Assembly (NCBI GenBank): GCA_026710545.1 | Contig: JAPOQU010000077.1 | Coordinates: 1-62,062, forward strand | Direction: 5' to 3' | Length of the DNA: 62,062 bases | Source of the DNA: Gammaproteobacteria bacterium | GTDB taxonomy: Bacteria > Pseudomonadota > Gammaproteobacteria > Eutrophobiales > Eutrophobiaceae | Shown here: positions 6,118 to 15,323 of the stretch, piece after piece | Position numbering within the stretch: position 1 is the stretch's first letter | Layout: each line of letters opens with the position of its first letter | Notes under the pieces: model-generated | What the model saw: the letters and a program-made list of their open reading frames with translations, nothing else | Databases searched by the model: none | Told to the model about the DNA's origin: nothing | Translations under genes and position numbers: made by a program

Positions 6118-7950
6118 ATGAATCCACTCACCGATCTTATTCCGGCGCCTTGTCGAAGCCGGTTTCGGAATTTCATCCTGCGTGCGCGCGCCACCCTGTC
6201 AGTGGCGCTGTGTTTCCTGTTTTCGCTACCCGCCGGCGCGGACCTCATCCTGACTGACCGCGCTGACTGGCCCTTGTACGGGCGCACCTACGACAACCAG
6301 CGCTTCAGTCCCCTGTCCCAGGTCAATAGCGGCAACGTGGACCGGTTACGGCTGGCCTGGCGTTTCAAAACCGGCAAATTCGGATCATTCCAGGCGTCAC
6401 CCATCATACGGGACGGGGTGATGTACGTAACGACCCCGTACAACGACATCATTGCCTTGCGCGCGGACACGGGCAAGGTGTTGTGGCGTTACGGTCATGA
6501 CCTTCCGGACAAGACCTTTTGTTGCGGACCTGCCAACCGCGGGCCCGCCCTCACCAACGACAAGGTGTTCAGCGTCACCATCGATGCCCGGCTGATCGCC
6601 CTGGAACGGGACACGGGCAAGGTGCTCTGGGATGTGGCGATCACGGACACCGACGCCGGCAAGGCGGAACAACTCCACCCGCTGATCGGGGTGGACGAAC
6701 TGAAAGGCGCAACCCAGTCCGGCCAGACCGGCTACACCGCCAACCTGGCCCCCCAGGTCTTTGCCGGCAAGGTCCTTGTCGGCATTTCAGGCGCAGGCTA
6801 CGGCCTGCACATGGACCTGGAGCAGGAAGGTGAATACGTATTGTCTGTCGGCGGCCTGTCCGGCGGAGGCCACGGGTTAAGGGGCTTTATCGTTGCTTAC
6901 GATACGGAAACCGGCAAGGAAATCTGGCGCTGGTACAGCACCCCGGAATCGGGCTGGCAAGGCGATTGGCATAAGAAAACAGGTTACGGCCTCCCCCTGA
7001 ACCGGGACCTGAAGGCGGAGCAGCGCGCCAACAGGACCCATGCCGACACCTGGCGTTACGGCGGCGGTTCCATCTATACGACACCGGCTATCGACCCTGA
7101 ACTTGGCCTGGTTTACATCGGCACCGGCAACCCGTCGCCGCAGATGGATGATTCGACCCGTCCGGGCGATAACCTGTACACCGTCAGCCTGGTTGCCCTG
7201 GAAGCGGATACCGGCAAGCTGCGCTGGTATTACCAGCAGGTGCCCCACGACCGCTGGGGTTACGACGTCGCCAGCCCGCCGGTACTGTTTGACCTGGTTG
7301 AAAACGGCCGGACCATCAAGGCGGTGGGACAGGCCAGCAAGCTCGGCTGGTTTTTTATCCATGACCGGCAGACCGGCAGACTGATCCGGCGCAGCGAAGC
7401 CTTCATCAACCAGGAAAACCTGTTTGCGCGCCCCGTGGCGGAAGGCGTGCGCATCGTCCCGGGCACCCTGGGCGCGGTCTCATGGTCTCCGGTCGCGTAC
7501 CACCCCGGACTGCAACAGGTGTATATCGCAGGCATTTACCAGCCTTCCCTGTTCTTCTCGCGCAAACTGGAACCCGGGCCGGGCGCGCCCTGGCAGAGCT
7601 ACACCTTTTTCAGGAAGGCGGATGAACCGGACTGGGGAGTGCTCAGCGCGGTAGACGTCGTATCCGGCAAGCTGAGCTGGCAACAAAAAGTGGCGCAACC
7701 CATGGTGGGCGGCGCGCTGGCTACCGCCGGCGACCTGGTCTTTACCGGTGAAGGGAACGGCCGCTTCGCCGCCTATGACGCGCACAGCGGCGCGCCCTTG
7801 TGGCAGCACCAGGCCGACTACGGCGTCAATGCCCCGCCCGTCAGTTACATGGTCGGCGGCAAGCAGTACATAGCCGTCGCCGCGGGAGGAAATTCCCTGT
7901 TCGGCTACACGGTCGGCGACGAGATACTGACGTTCAGCCTGGACAACTGA
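6118..7950 (+). CDS. PQQ-dependent dehydrogenase (quinoprotein, alcohol-dehydrogenase-like), atypical active site
   Basis: An exported beta-propeller enzyme of 610 residues: a signal peptide (about 1-41) is followed by repeated T-G-K-x-x-W propeller blades. A vicinal Cys pair (T-F-C-C-G-P-A-N-R-G, about residue 135) and G-T-G-N-P-S-P-Q...R-P-G-D-N match methanol/ethanol-type quinoproteins. Two usual key residues differ. The segment holding the metal-binding Glu (G-A-E-Y-G-V-R-G in relatives) reads G-G-G-H-G-L-R-G near residue 250, and the catalytic Asp motif W-D-Y-D reads W-G-Y-D near residue 380. About 25 residues are inserted just before the former. It stands alone, without a cytochrome c or PQQ-synthesis gene. 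The quinoprotein fold is safe; activity and substrate are uncertain. Confidence 0.85.
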   Translation: MNPLTDLIPAPCRSRFRNFILRARATLSVALCFLFSLPAGADLILTDRADWPLYGRTYDNQRFSPLSQVNSGNVDRLRLAWRFKTGKFGSFQASPIIRDGVMYVTTPYNDIIALRADTGKVLWRYGHDLPDKTFCCGPANRGPALTNDKVFSVTIDARLIALERDTGKVLWDVAITDTDAGKAEQLHPLIGVDELKGATQSGQTGYTANLAPQVFAGKVLVGISGAGYGLHMDLEQEGEYVLSVGGLSGGGHGLRGFIVAYDTETGKEIWRWYSTPESGWQGDWHKKTGYGLPLNRDLKAEQRANRTHADTWRYGGGSIYTTPAIDPELGLVYIGTGNPSPQMDDSTRPGDNLYTVSLVALEADTGKLRWYYQQVPHDRWGYDVASPPVLFDLVENGRTIKAVGQASKLGWFFIHDRQTGRLIRRSEAFINQENLFARPVAEGVRIVPGTLGAVSWSPVAYHPGLQQVYIAGIYQPSLFFSRKLEPGPGAPWQSYTFFRKADEPDWGVLSAVDVVSGKLSWQQKVAQPMVGGALATAGDLVFTGEGNGRFAAYDAHSGAPLWQHQADYGVNAPPVSYMVGGKQYIAVAAGGNSLFGYTVGDEILTFSLDN

Positions 7951-8019
7951 GTATATGTCATCATATATATACCTACCTCCCACATATGAATGGGTTATAA
8001 TGCTGCCAGGAGAGTAATA

Positions 8020-8370
8020 ATGACCATAAAAGAAAATGTAAAAAATACCGATGTGTGGCTGCGCGGCCTGTTTATCGTCATCTTCGGCGCCATTCTTTAT
8101 TTTGCCATTATCCTCGTCTGGCTGCTGGTCGTTTTCCAGTTTGTCAGCAAGCTCCTGACGGGCGAGTTGAACCGGCAACTGGCCGGTTTCAATACGGGCC
8201 TGTTGCGCTACATCTCCCAGGCCCTTGGTTACATCACGTTCCAGTCGGACGAACGGCCGTTCCCGTTCAGTCCCTGGCCTGCCGGCGATAAACCCGCAAC
8301 AACGGCTAAACCCAGGACCCGGCGCCGTACAACACGATCGACTGCGAGCAAAAAAGAAGACAGCCCGTAG
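8020..8370 (+). CDS. DUF4389 family membrane protein
   Basis: The 116-residue protein has one or two N-terminal membrane helices (about residues 18-45) after a short N-V-K-N-T-D-V-W-L-R-G-L segment, then S-D-E-R-P-F-P-F-S-P-W-P, the DUF4389 signature near residue 87, and a basic tail rich in Arg, Thr and Lys. Function is unknown. I chose the ATG at 8020 because AGGAGAG lies 4-10 bases upstream; a longer frame from 7990 lacks a binding site. A TATAAT at 7996-8001 would put transcription start about 12 bases before the gene, though no good -35 box is seen. Confidence 0.85.
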   Translation: MTIKENVKNTDVWLRGLFIVIFGAILYFAIILVWLLVVFQFVSKLLTGELNRQLAGFNTGLLRYISQALGYITFQSDERPFPFSPWPAGDKPATTAKPRTRRRTTRSTASKKEDSP

Positions 8371-8380
8371 CCCTGGGATA

Positions 8381-8486
8381 CAGGGTTGGCATGGCGTTTT
8401 CAAGACACGCTGTGAATACTTCCCTGTACGCTCATCGCCAGCCTTCCTTGGCTGTCGACGTTCTTGAAAACGCCATGCCAACCCTG
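8381..8486. repeat. Variable-arm hairpin element, copy A
   Basis: Perfect 25-bp arms at 8381-8405 and 8462-8486 enclose a 56-bp centre. The centre begins with the box CGCTGTGAATACTTCCCTGT, shared with copies at 38414-38518 and 41811-41985, and then forms an inner stem CAGCC-ttccttGG-CTG. The arms follow a loose pattern (CAG..TTGG....GC.TTT..A.GAC) but differ in sequence between copies while staying self-complementary. It lies between convergent genes and could act as a bidirectional terminator. Confidence 0.85.
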
Positions 8487-8515
8487 CCTGGTGCAGCTTT
8501 ACGCTCGTAACCCGG

Positions 8516-9529
8516 CTAACCCGGGTGGGTTGAGCGGTATACCTCCCCGACCCAGTTGTTGATCACGGATTCGGCGCTGTCATGCCAGGTATTGTCCAGT
8601 GAAGGGCTGATTAACTGTTCCGGGAACGGCGGCAGTTCCCTGCCCCTGTTCCTGGCATCAACTACGCGTTCCCGGTATTCGGCCAGTATCGCCCTGGTCT
8701 GCAGGCTGAAATAATTCTCCGGGAACGGCGGGTAGATTCCCGCGTCACCGCCCATAAACCGTAACACCTCGCGTTTGTACTCCTTGAACAGGCTGTTCGC
8801 GTCGTATTCGGGATGTCCCTGGAAAAACACCAGCCGCAGGCCGTCATCGCTGGCGGCCAGGTGGACCCCCACCTCATCACTTTCAACCAGGACCTTCAGG
8901 CCCGCTTCGGCAAACTGTTGCGGCGTCACTGCATTGAAGCGGGAGTGGGGAATGTCAAAACGCGTATTCATGCCGGCCACCAGGGGATGTGAGCGTTCCC
9001 GGACCCGGTGTGAATAAACTCCCCAGCACTTGCGCGCAAGCGGGATACGCTTCTGGCCGTAACGGAACTGCAACAGGGCGTGGGTAGCGAGGCAGGAACA
9101 CAATATGGACGTGACATTGCCGTAAGCCCAGTTAACCACGTCAATCAGCGGACTCCAGAACTCCTGGCGGTCCAGAGCCGGGTCGACTACGTTCGCCCCG
9201 GTGATGATCAACGCGTCCAGCCGGTCGGACTGGATTTGCTCGAAACTCCGGTAATACTTCTCGACGTGTTCCCGGCCTTCCCTGCCGCGCTGCAATTCCT
9301 CCAGGGTAAACGGGTGCATGTAAAACCTGGCTATCTGGTTGCTTTCACCCACCAACCGGAAGAATTGCCTTTCCGTGGCCTCCAGGGCCTTGTCCGGCAT
9401 CATGTTCAACAGGCCGATATGCAGTTCGCGCACTTCCCGGGTCTCGGCAGTATCCCTGGCTATCACGAGACTGCCTTCACTCTGAAGCCGCCCGAAGCTG
9501 GGTAAATCGGTATTCGCCACCAACGGCAC
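8516..9529 (-). CDS. metA: Homoserine O-acyltransferase, MetA type (probably succinyltransferase)
   Basis: MetA-type enzymes transfer an acyl group from acyl-CoA to homoserine, the first committed step of methionine synthesis. Family features in this 337-residue protein: L-N-M-M-P-D-K near residue 41, L-I-I-T-G-A near 107, the probable catalytic Cys146 in C-L-A-T-H, W-G-V-Y-S-H near 173, I-P-H-S-R-F-N near 197, and G-H-P-E-Y-D near 238. It is somewhat longer than E. coli MetA and diverged in the T-G-A-x-x segment that influences acyl choice, so succinyl against acetyl cannot be settled. A P-loop ATPase gene ends 2 bases upstream, so the two are co-transcribed. Confidence 0.85.
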   Translation of the reverse strand: MPLVANTDLPSFGRLQSEGSLVIARDTAETREVRELHIGLLNMMPDKALEATERQFFRLVGESNQIARFYMHPFTLEELQRGREGREHVEKYYRSFEQIQSDRLDALIITGANVVDPALDRQEFWSPLIDVVNWAYGNVTSILCSCLATHALLQFRYGQKRIPLARKCWGVYSHRVRERSHPLVAGMNTRFDIPHSRFNAVTPQQFAEAGLKVLVESDEVGVHLAASDDGLRLVFFQGHPEYDANSLFKEYKREVLRFMGGDAGIYPPFPENYFSLQTRAILAEYRERVVDARNRGRELPPFPEQLISPSLDNTWHDSAESVINNWVGEVYRSTHPG

Positions 9530-9531
9530 CG

Positions 9532-10380
9532 CTAACCCCCTCCCTGCCGGTCCAGCACACCGGCAATTACATCGATGAAATCCTGTTCGGTTGTTACATG
9601 AAGTACTTCATCGGTGGCAACGCGGTAACCGTAACTGGCCGCAATGTGTTCATAACGCGGGATACGGGCGCGGAACAACCTGGGGAACACCCACCTGACA
9701 AAATCATCGGGGTCGATCAGGGCGATGTAATCCAGGCCCCGTATGCGCATGTATGCGGCCAGTTGCTCGTCCAGGAATTCCTCCTTGTAATACAGCGGCT
9801 TGGGATCCTGTTCGGCCCGGGCAATCAGTTCCTTTTCGTCTTCAGCGGTGGCTTCAATGTATAAAACCAGCGTGTGCTGCGCCAGCAGCTTGATCACTTC
9901 GTCGTCCATTTCGCACAGGCTGCCGCCGGCGTCGTTGACAAAATGCGCATATCCGTAAACTTCACGGGCCCGGTGCATGAACTCCGGTACGTCGTACATG
10001 GAATCAGCCTCGGCTTGCCGGTGCAATTCCTGGCGGCGCTTGAATTCCTTCAGGTCCAACCCATCCTGTTCCGGGTTGCCCAGTTTGCCCAGGAAGGTGG
10101 AAAGCGGTTTCAGGTTGTCGATGTCCAGGTTGTTGGTGATGTAGATCGAATCAGAGCGCAGCAACTCCCGGGTAAAAGGGATCTGCATTACGTGCTGCTT
10201 GATATTATCCAGGATAGGCTCATCCAGGTAACGGGTACCGATCCGGTAATCGCCGGAATAATGGAACCAGTTGTGCCGGCGCAACTTTCTCGCCAGGGTG
10301 GTCTTGCCGACCCCGGACATGCCCAGCAGCGTTACGGACTTATGCTCCCAGCGCCTGAATTCATTACCTGACAGTCTCAT
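9532..10380 (-). CDS. P-loop ATPase of unknown function, operon partner of metA
   Basis: A Walker A motif G-M-S-G-V-G-K-T-T (about residues 20-28) near the N-terminus and a kinase-like layout (L-A-R-K-L-R-R-H-N-W-F-H-Y-S-G-D-Y-R-I-G-T-R-Y) suggest a small nucleoside- or shikimate-kinase-like P-loop fold. The remaining 200 residues carry conserved-looking blocks (V-N-D-A-G-G-S-L-C-E near 150; L-V-L-Y-I-E-A near 172) but no domain I can name. The stop lies 2 bases before metA, so the gene is the upstream member of that operon and could modify or regulate methionine or thiol metabolism. That link is inference from position only. Confidence 0.75.
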   Translation of the reverse strand: MRLSGNEFRRWEHKSVTLLGMSGVGKTTLARKLRRHNWFHYSGDYRIGTRYLDEPILDNIKQHVMQIPFTRELLRSDSIYITNNLDIDNLKPLSTFLGKLGNPEQDGLDLKEFKRRQELHRQAEADSMYDVPEFMHRAREVYGYAHFVNDAGGSLCEMDDEVIKLLAQHTLVLYIEATAEDEKELIARAEQDPKPLYYKEEFLDEQLAAYMRIRGLDYIALIDPDDFVRWVFPRLFRARIPRYEHIAASYGYRVATDEVLHVTTEQDFIDVIAGVLDRQGGG

Positions 10381-10480
10381 GCTCGTTGGAATACCTGGAA
10401 AAATAACGCCTAGTATAAAGCAAAGCGGTTAACAGTGACTTTTCAGGGAACCTCAATTCCGGTTCAGCATCGGGAGCGCG

Positions 10481-12664
10481 CTAGACTGACAGCTGATCCT
10501 GCAGTGGAAGCCGGCGCATACGCCGGCCGGTTGCAGCGAATATGGCATTGCACAATGCCGGCGCCAGCGGCGGCGTGCCGACTTCTCCCATGCCGCCCGG
10601 CGCGGCGCCGCTGTCGATGAAATACACCTCCATGGACGGTGTGTTGTCCATGCGCACCATGCGGTAATCGGTAAAATTGCCTTGCCGCACCCGGCCCCCG
10701 TCAACCGTGATATCTCCGTACAAGGCAGCAGTCAGACCGTAGATAATGCCGCTCTCCACCTGGTCGCGGGCCGTGGCGGGGTTGATAACCTCGCCCGGGT
10801 CGACCGCGGCCACCACTTTTTCCACCCGCAGCCTGTCCCCCGTGACGGCCACCTGCACCGCCTGGGCCACGATTGAACCGAAGCTGGCAACGACGGCAAT
10901 ACCGGTCCCGGAATTCTCAGGCAGCGGCCTGCCCCAGCCGATTTTCTCCGCTGCCAGGCGCAACGCGGCCTGGTAGCGCGGCTTTTCATCCAGCAGGGCA
11001 AGACGGTATTCAAGCGGGTCCTGTGCGGCGTGATGCGCCAGTTCATCGATGAATGACTCGTAGAAATATCCCTGGCAGGAATATTCCACGCTGCGCCAGT
11101 AACCGAGGGGGACCGGGGCCTCGCAGGGAACCCTGCCTATCTGCTGGTGCTCGACCGCGTAGGGAATCAGCGCCGCTTCACCGCCGCCGTTCAGACCGAT
11201 GTCCGTGTAGCGGTTCAGCCAGGTTACGGGTTTGCCCCCGGCATCCAGTTGCGCCTCGAAGCGGCTGAGTTCAGCCGGGCGGTAATAATCATGGCGGATG
11301 TCTTCCTCCCGGGACCAGATGAGCTTGACCGGGTAGGGCACGCGCATGGCAGTATGCACCGCAGCGCGGATGAAGTTGGGGCCAAATGTAGACTTTCGCC
11401 CGAAACTCCCGCCCATCTGGTACGGGTGGACAACGACATTTTCCATGTCCAGGCCGGCTGTCTCAGCGGCCAGCGCCCGGGCTCCAAGGGGGTTCTGGAC
11501 GCCTATCCAAAGCTCCAGTTGCCCGTCGCGGCGCCAGGCCGCGCAGTTCACCGGTTCCATCGGCGCATGGGCCAGGAACGGCACGCGGTACTCCGCCTGT
11601 ACACGTCCGGAGGCTGCGGAACCCGCTGCCGCGGCGTCACCCTGTTGATGATCGGCGCTGAACTCCCCTGCGTCCAGGGCTGCGCTGAAGTCGCGGCACA
11701 TCCGCTCCGAACTGAAACCACTGTTGCCGCCGTCGCTGAACTCCACGGCCAGGGCGGCAAGCGCCTTGCTTGCGCGCCAGTAGTTATCGGCAGTCACGAC
11801 AACGGCGCCGGGAATCTGCAATACATCCGCTACACCGGGCAGGGCCCTGGCGGGACCAGGCTCAAGGGATTTGACATCACCGCCGAAAACGGGCGCGTGG
11901 CGGATAGTGGCAACCTTCATACCGTCCAGCCTGAGGTCGCCGGCATAGGCCTGCGCGCCGGTTACCTTCCCGGCCAGGTCGATACGGGGTACGGGTTTGC
12001 CGCACAGGACATAATCCTGTTTCGCTTTCAACCTGGGGGTAAGCGAAGGCATGTGTTCTGCAGCCGCTGCAGCCAGGTCGGCAAAGCGGACGGATCGGCC
12101 GCTGGGGTCGTGGTGTAGATGACTCAACGCGGCGCGGCATTCCGCCTGCGCCACCTTCCAGTGTGCGGCCGCGGCCCTGAGCAGCATCTCCCGGGCGGCA
12201 GCCCCGGCGATGCGCATCCCGCCCTGGCCGGTAAACCTGACGCTGGTGCTGCCGCCGGTCAGTTGCAGGCTGTGCATGCCTGACGCCTTGTAGAACGAAT
12301 AATCCCAAAGCTTTTGCAGCGGGTCGGGCACGTCCGTCCTGCCCGCCATGAAACCCTGGGCTATCTTGTCCGTTACGTAAATCTCCTCTGCGGGGGCCTG
12401 CCTGATATCGAGCAGCGACCAGTCCGCCTCCATTTCTTCCGCCAGCATCATCGACAACGCGGTGTGGATTCCCTGGCCCATTTCCGTCTGCGGGACCAGG
12501 ATGGTGACCGTATTATCGGCATTGATGCTGACCCAGGAGGTCAGCCAGATCTGTTCGGGGGTTGAAACGGCCCGTAACGCCAGCCGGTTCGGCGTGAAGA
12601 TATAGCCCAGCGCCAGGCCGCCGCCCGCTAATCCGCCGGCAACCAGAAATGCGCGTCGCTTCAT
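10481..12664 (-). CDS. Molybdopterin-binding large subunit, xanthine dehydrogenase family (isoquinoline 1-oxidoreductase beta-like)
   Basis: The 727-residue protein starts M-K-R-R-A-F-L-V-A-G-G-L-A-G-G, a twin-arginine-like signal, so it is probably exported folded with its cofactor. Family motifs include T-E-M-G-Q-G-I-H-T-A near residue 61, the duplicated N-terminal domain of the IorB group, Y-Q-M-G-G-S-F-G-R-K near 415, and the catalytic Glu in P-G-G-M-G-E-V-G-T-P-P near 690. Such enzymes hydroxylate aldehydes or N-heterocycles and need a small [2Fe-2S] subunit, normally encoded next door. None is present here: pnp is upstream and the ATPase gene downstream. The family is clear; the substrate is not. 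Confidence 0.87.
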   Translation of the reverse strand: MKRRAFLVAGGLAGGGLALGYIFTPNRLALRAVSTPEQIWLTSWVSINADNTVTILVPQTEMGQGIHTALSMMLAEEMEADWSLLDIRQAPAEEIYVTDKIAQGFMAGRTDVPDPLQKLWDYSFYKASGMHSLQLTGGSTSVRFTGQGGMRIAGAAAREMLLRAAAAHWKVAQAECRAALSHLHHDPSGRSVRFADLAAAAAEHMPSLTPRLKAKQDYVLCGKPVPRIDLAGKVTGAQAYAGDLRLDGMKVATIRHAPVFGGDVKSLEPGPARALPGVADVLQIPGAVVVTADNYWRASKALAALAVEFSDGGNSGFSSERMCRDFSAALDAGEFSADHQQGDAAAAGSAASGRVQAEYRVPFLAHAPMEPVNCAAWRRDGQLELWIGVQNPLGARALAAETAGLDMENVVVHPYQMGGSFGRKSTFGPNFIRAAVHTAMRVPYPVKLIWSREEDIRHDYYRPAELSRFEAQLDAGGKPVTWLNRYTDIGLNGGGEAALIPYAVEHQQIGRVPCEAPVPLGYWRSVEYSCQGYFYESFIDELAHHAAQDPLEYRLALLDEKPRYQAALRLAAEKIGWGRPLPENSGTGIAVVASFGSIVAQAVQVAVTGDRLRVEKVVAAVDPGEVINPATARDQVESGIIYGLTAALYGDITVDGGRVRQGNFTDYRMVRMDNTPSMEVYFIDSGAAPGGMGEVGTPPLAPALCNAIFAATGRRMRRLPLQDQLSV

Positions 12665-12694
12665 TATTTACCCGGGAGCAACATTCCCACCGGT

Positions 12695-14779
12695 TTATTC
12701 GTTGACAGCTTTCATGCTGAGACGGACCCGGCCCTGCCGGTCAATCTCGAGCACCTTGACCTTGACAAAGTCGCCTTCCGACAATTTATCGCTGACATTC
12801 TGGACCCGTTCCTCGGAAATCTGTGAGATATGCACCAGGCCGTCCTTGCCGGGCAGAATATTGACGAATGCACCGAAGTCCATCAGCTTGGCCACCTTTC
12901 CCTTGTATATCTTTCCTACTTCCACGTCAGCCGTAATGTCTTCGATGCGTTTAAGCGCCGCGTCGCTGGCTGTCTTGTCGCTGGAATAGATTTTGACATA
13001 GCCGCTATCATCTATGTCTATGGCCGCCCCCGTCTCTTCCGTTATTGACCGTATCGTGGCGCCGCCTTTGCCGATAACGTCCCTGATCTTGTCCGGGTGA
13101 ATCTTGATCGTGGTAACCCGCGGTGCATATTCGGACATCTCTGTACGCGCCGTACCCAGCACGCTGTTCATGTTCTCCAGGATATGCAGCCGCCCGTCGC
13201 GGGCCTGGGACAGTGCAACCTCCATAATCTCCCTGGTTATGCCGGGCACCTTGATATCCATTTGCAGTGCGCTGATGCCCGTCTCCGTCCCGGCCACTTT
13301 GAAATCCATATCGCCGAGGTGATCCTCATCACCCATGATGTCCGACAATACCACAAATTTCTCACCTTCCTTTATCAAACCCATGGCGATGCCGGCCACC
13401 GGCGCCTTTATGCCGATACCGGCATCCATCAATGAAAGGCTGGCGCCGCATACCGAAGCCATGGAACTGGAACCGTTCGATTCGGTGATCTCGGATACAA
13501 TCCGCAGGGCGTAGGGAAATTCCTCCATGTTCGGCATGACTGCCATCAAGGATCGCTTTGCCAGCCGGCCATGGCCTATTTCGCGCCGTTTGGGCGACAT
13601 CGCGCGTCCGGTTTCACCGACGCAATAGGGAGGAAAGTTATAATGCAGCATAAACGGATCCTTGCGTTCTCCTTCTATCGCATCAATGATCTGCGCATCC
13701 CGGTCCGTGCCCAGGGTAGCCGTTACAATGGCCTGCGTCTCACCCCGGGTAAACACGGCGGAACCGTGAGCCCTCGGCAAAACGCCGACTTCCGATCTTA
13801 TTTCCCTTATCGTTGCCGTGTCCCTGCCGTCAATACGCGGCTCGCCTGCAACTATGGCGCCCCTGACGATACTGCTTTCCAACTGTTCAACGGTTTCCCC
13901 GATTGTCCTGTCGCTCCAGCGCTCAGGGTGCTTGTCGGCAAGCGTGGTGATTGCCTCATCCCGAATCTCGCCCAGGCGTTCCCGCCGGCTGATTTTATCC
14001 TGGATTGCATAGGCTTCACGCACCAGGTCCGCACACAGCTCGTTGACCTCATCCTCCAGTTCCCTGTCGTCAGCCGGAGGCTGCCAGTCCCAGGATTTGG
14101 TCCCCGCAGCGGCAACCAGCTGGTTGATATTTTCAATTACCGCTTGCAACCGGCTGTGACCGAACATCACTGCACCAAGCATTACCTCTTCCGATAACAA
14201 CCCGGCTTCGGATTCAACCATCAGCACTGATGTTTCCGTCCCCGCCACCACCAGGTCCAGCTCCGAAGTGGACAAGGCGCCGTAACTGGGGTTAAGCAGG
14301 TATTCGCCATCCCGATAGCCCACGCGCGCCGCGCCGATGGGTCCCTGGAATGGAACTCCGGATAGTCCCAGTGCGGCCGAGGCCCCTATCAGGGCGGGGA
14401 TATCCGGGTCAACCTCCGGGTCCAGCGACATGACCGTGGCGATGATCTGGACTTCGTTTTTAAAATGCTTGGGAAACAGGGGCCGTATCGGCCGGTCGAT
14501 CAGCCTGGAGGTCAGTACTTCCTTTTCCCCAGGCCGCCCTTCACGCCGGAAAAAACCGCCGGGTATCTTGCCCGCGGCATAGGTCTTTTCCTGGTAATCC
14601 ACCGTAAGCGGGAAAAAGCCCTGGTCCGGCCTGGATTCCCTGCTGGCTACACAGGCTACCAGCACGACCGTATCCCCCATGCTGACCATTACCGCTCCGC
14701 TCGCCTGCCTGGCAATTTTGCCGGTTTCCAGGACTACCGTTAAGTTCCCGTATTGAAATTCTCTTTTAACTACGTTCAT
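12695..14779 (-). CDS. pnp: Polyribonucleotide nucleotidyltransferase (PNPase)
   Basis: PNPase degrades RNA 3' to 5' with phosphate, alone or in the degradosome. The 694 residues show two RNase PH domains (R-P-L-F-P-K-H-F near residue 95; F-T-R-G-E-T-Q-A near 347), then KH (I-G-K-G-G-A-T-I-R near 570) and S1 ([14 protein letters not shown] near 630) domains. It follows rpsO on the minus strand, the canonical order. The 123-bp rpsO-pnp gap holds a CCCGGG-based hairpin (about 14850-14875) that could be an RNA-processing or attenuation site. Confidence 0.98.
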   Translation of the reverse strand: MNVVKREFQYGNLTVVLETGKIARQASGAVMVSMGDTVVLVACVASRESRPDQGFFPLTVDYQEKTYAAGKIPGGFFRREGRPGEKEVLTSRLIDRPIRPLFPKHFKNEVQIIATVMSLDPEVDPDIPALIGASAALGLSGVPFQGPIGAARVGYRDGEYLLNPSYGALSTSELDLVVAGTETSVLMVESEAGLLSEEVMLGAVMFGHSRLQAVIENINQLVAAAGTKSWDWQPPADDRELEDEVNELCADLVREAYAIQDKISRRERLGEIRDEAITTLADKHPERWSDRTIGETVEQLESSIVRGAIVAGEPRIDGRDTATIREIRSEVGVLPRAHGSAVFTRGETQAIVTATLGTDRDAQIIDAIEGERKDPFMLHYNFPPYCVGETGRAMSPKRREIGHGRLAKRSLMAVMPNMEEFPYALRIVSEITESNGSSSMASVCGASLSLMDAGIGIKAPVAGIAMGLIKEGEKFVVLSDIMGDEDHLGDMDFKVAGTETGISALQMDIKVPGITREIMEVALSQARDGRLHILENMNSVLGTARTEMSEYAPRVTTIKIHPDKIRDVIGKGGATIRSITEETGAAIDIDDSGYVKIYSSDKTASDAALKRIEDITADVEVGKIYKGKVAKLMDFGAFVNILPGKDGLVHISQISEERVQNVSDKLSEGDFVKVKVLEIDRQGRVRLSMKAVNE

Positions 14780-14902
14780 TATTTTTTCCCGATTATTATC
14801 TGTCTGATATTTGAAACGACTTGTTCCTGCAAGGAATGGAGCATGCTGACAGCCCGGGTGGCTTGCCCGGGTTGCCGGATATACTGAATGATGCCGGATC
14901 CG

Positions 14903-15172
14903 TTACTTTCTCAACGATAAACGGCCAATCAGTTCCCGATAGCGGTTGACGTCTTTGTTCTTTAGATAACTCAGCAGTTTCCGGCGCCGATTTACCATGC
15001 GCAACAGACCCTGTCGTGAATGGTGATCTTTGGAATGCGATTTGAAATGCTGTGATAAATCAGTGATACGCGCGGTCAGTAACGCGACCTGGACTTCCGG
15101 CGAACCCGTATCGCCGGAGGCACGTTGATAGTCTTTCAGGATATCAGCTGTTTGCTGCTGACTTAACGGCAT
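14903..15172 (-). CDS. rpsO: 30S ribosomal protein S15
   Basis: I start at the ATG at 15172, giving 89 residues ([13 protein letters not shown]), the normal S15 length; the frame is open 37 codons further upstream but without an S15-like sequence. AAGGAG lies 9-14 bases before the chosen start. Core motif [14 protein letters not shown] is present near residue 22. S15 nucleates assembly of the 30S platform. It follows truB and precedes pnp. Confidence 0.97.
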   Translation of the reverse strand: MPLSQQQTADILKDYQRASGDTGSPEVQVALLTARITDLSQHFKSHSKDHHSRQGLLRMVNRRRKLLSYLKNKDVNRYRELIGRLSLRK

Positions 15173-15323
15173 TGAAATATTATTCTCCTTCCCAATCATT
15201 CTTAAAGCGTGCGTATTGTACATACGCTTGCGGCAACAAACAAGAAAAACCTTAAGGAAGGCTATTACGTCGTTGCCGCGCAAGCGGCAATCTCAATCGT
15301 CCCGGTACGCATCAGGGAAAGAT

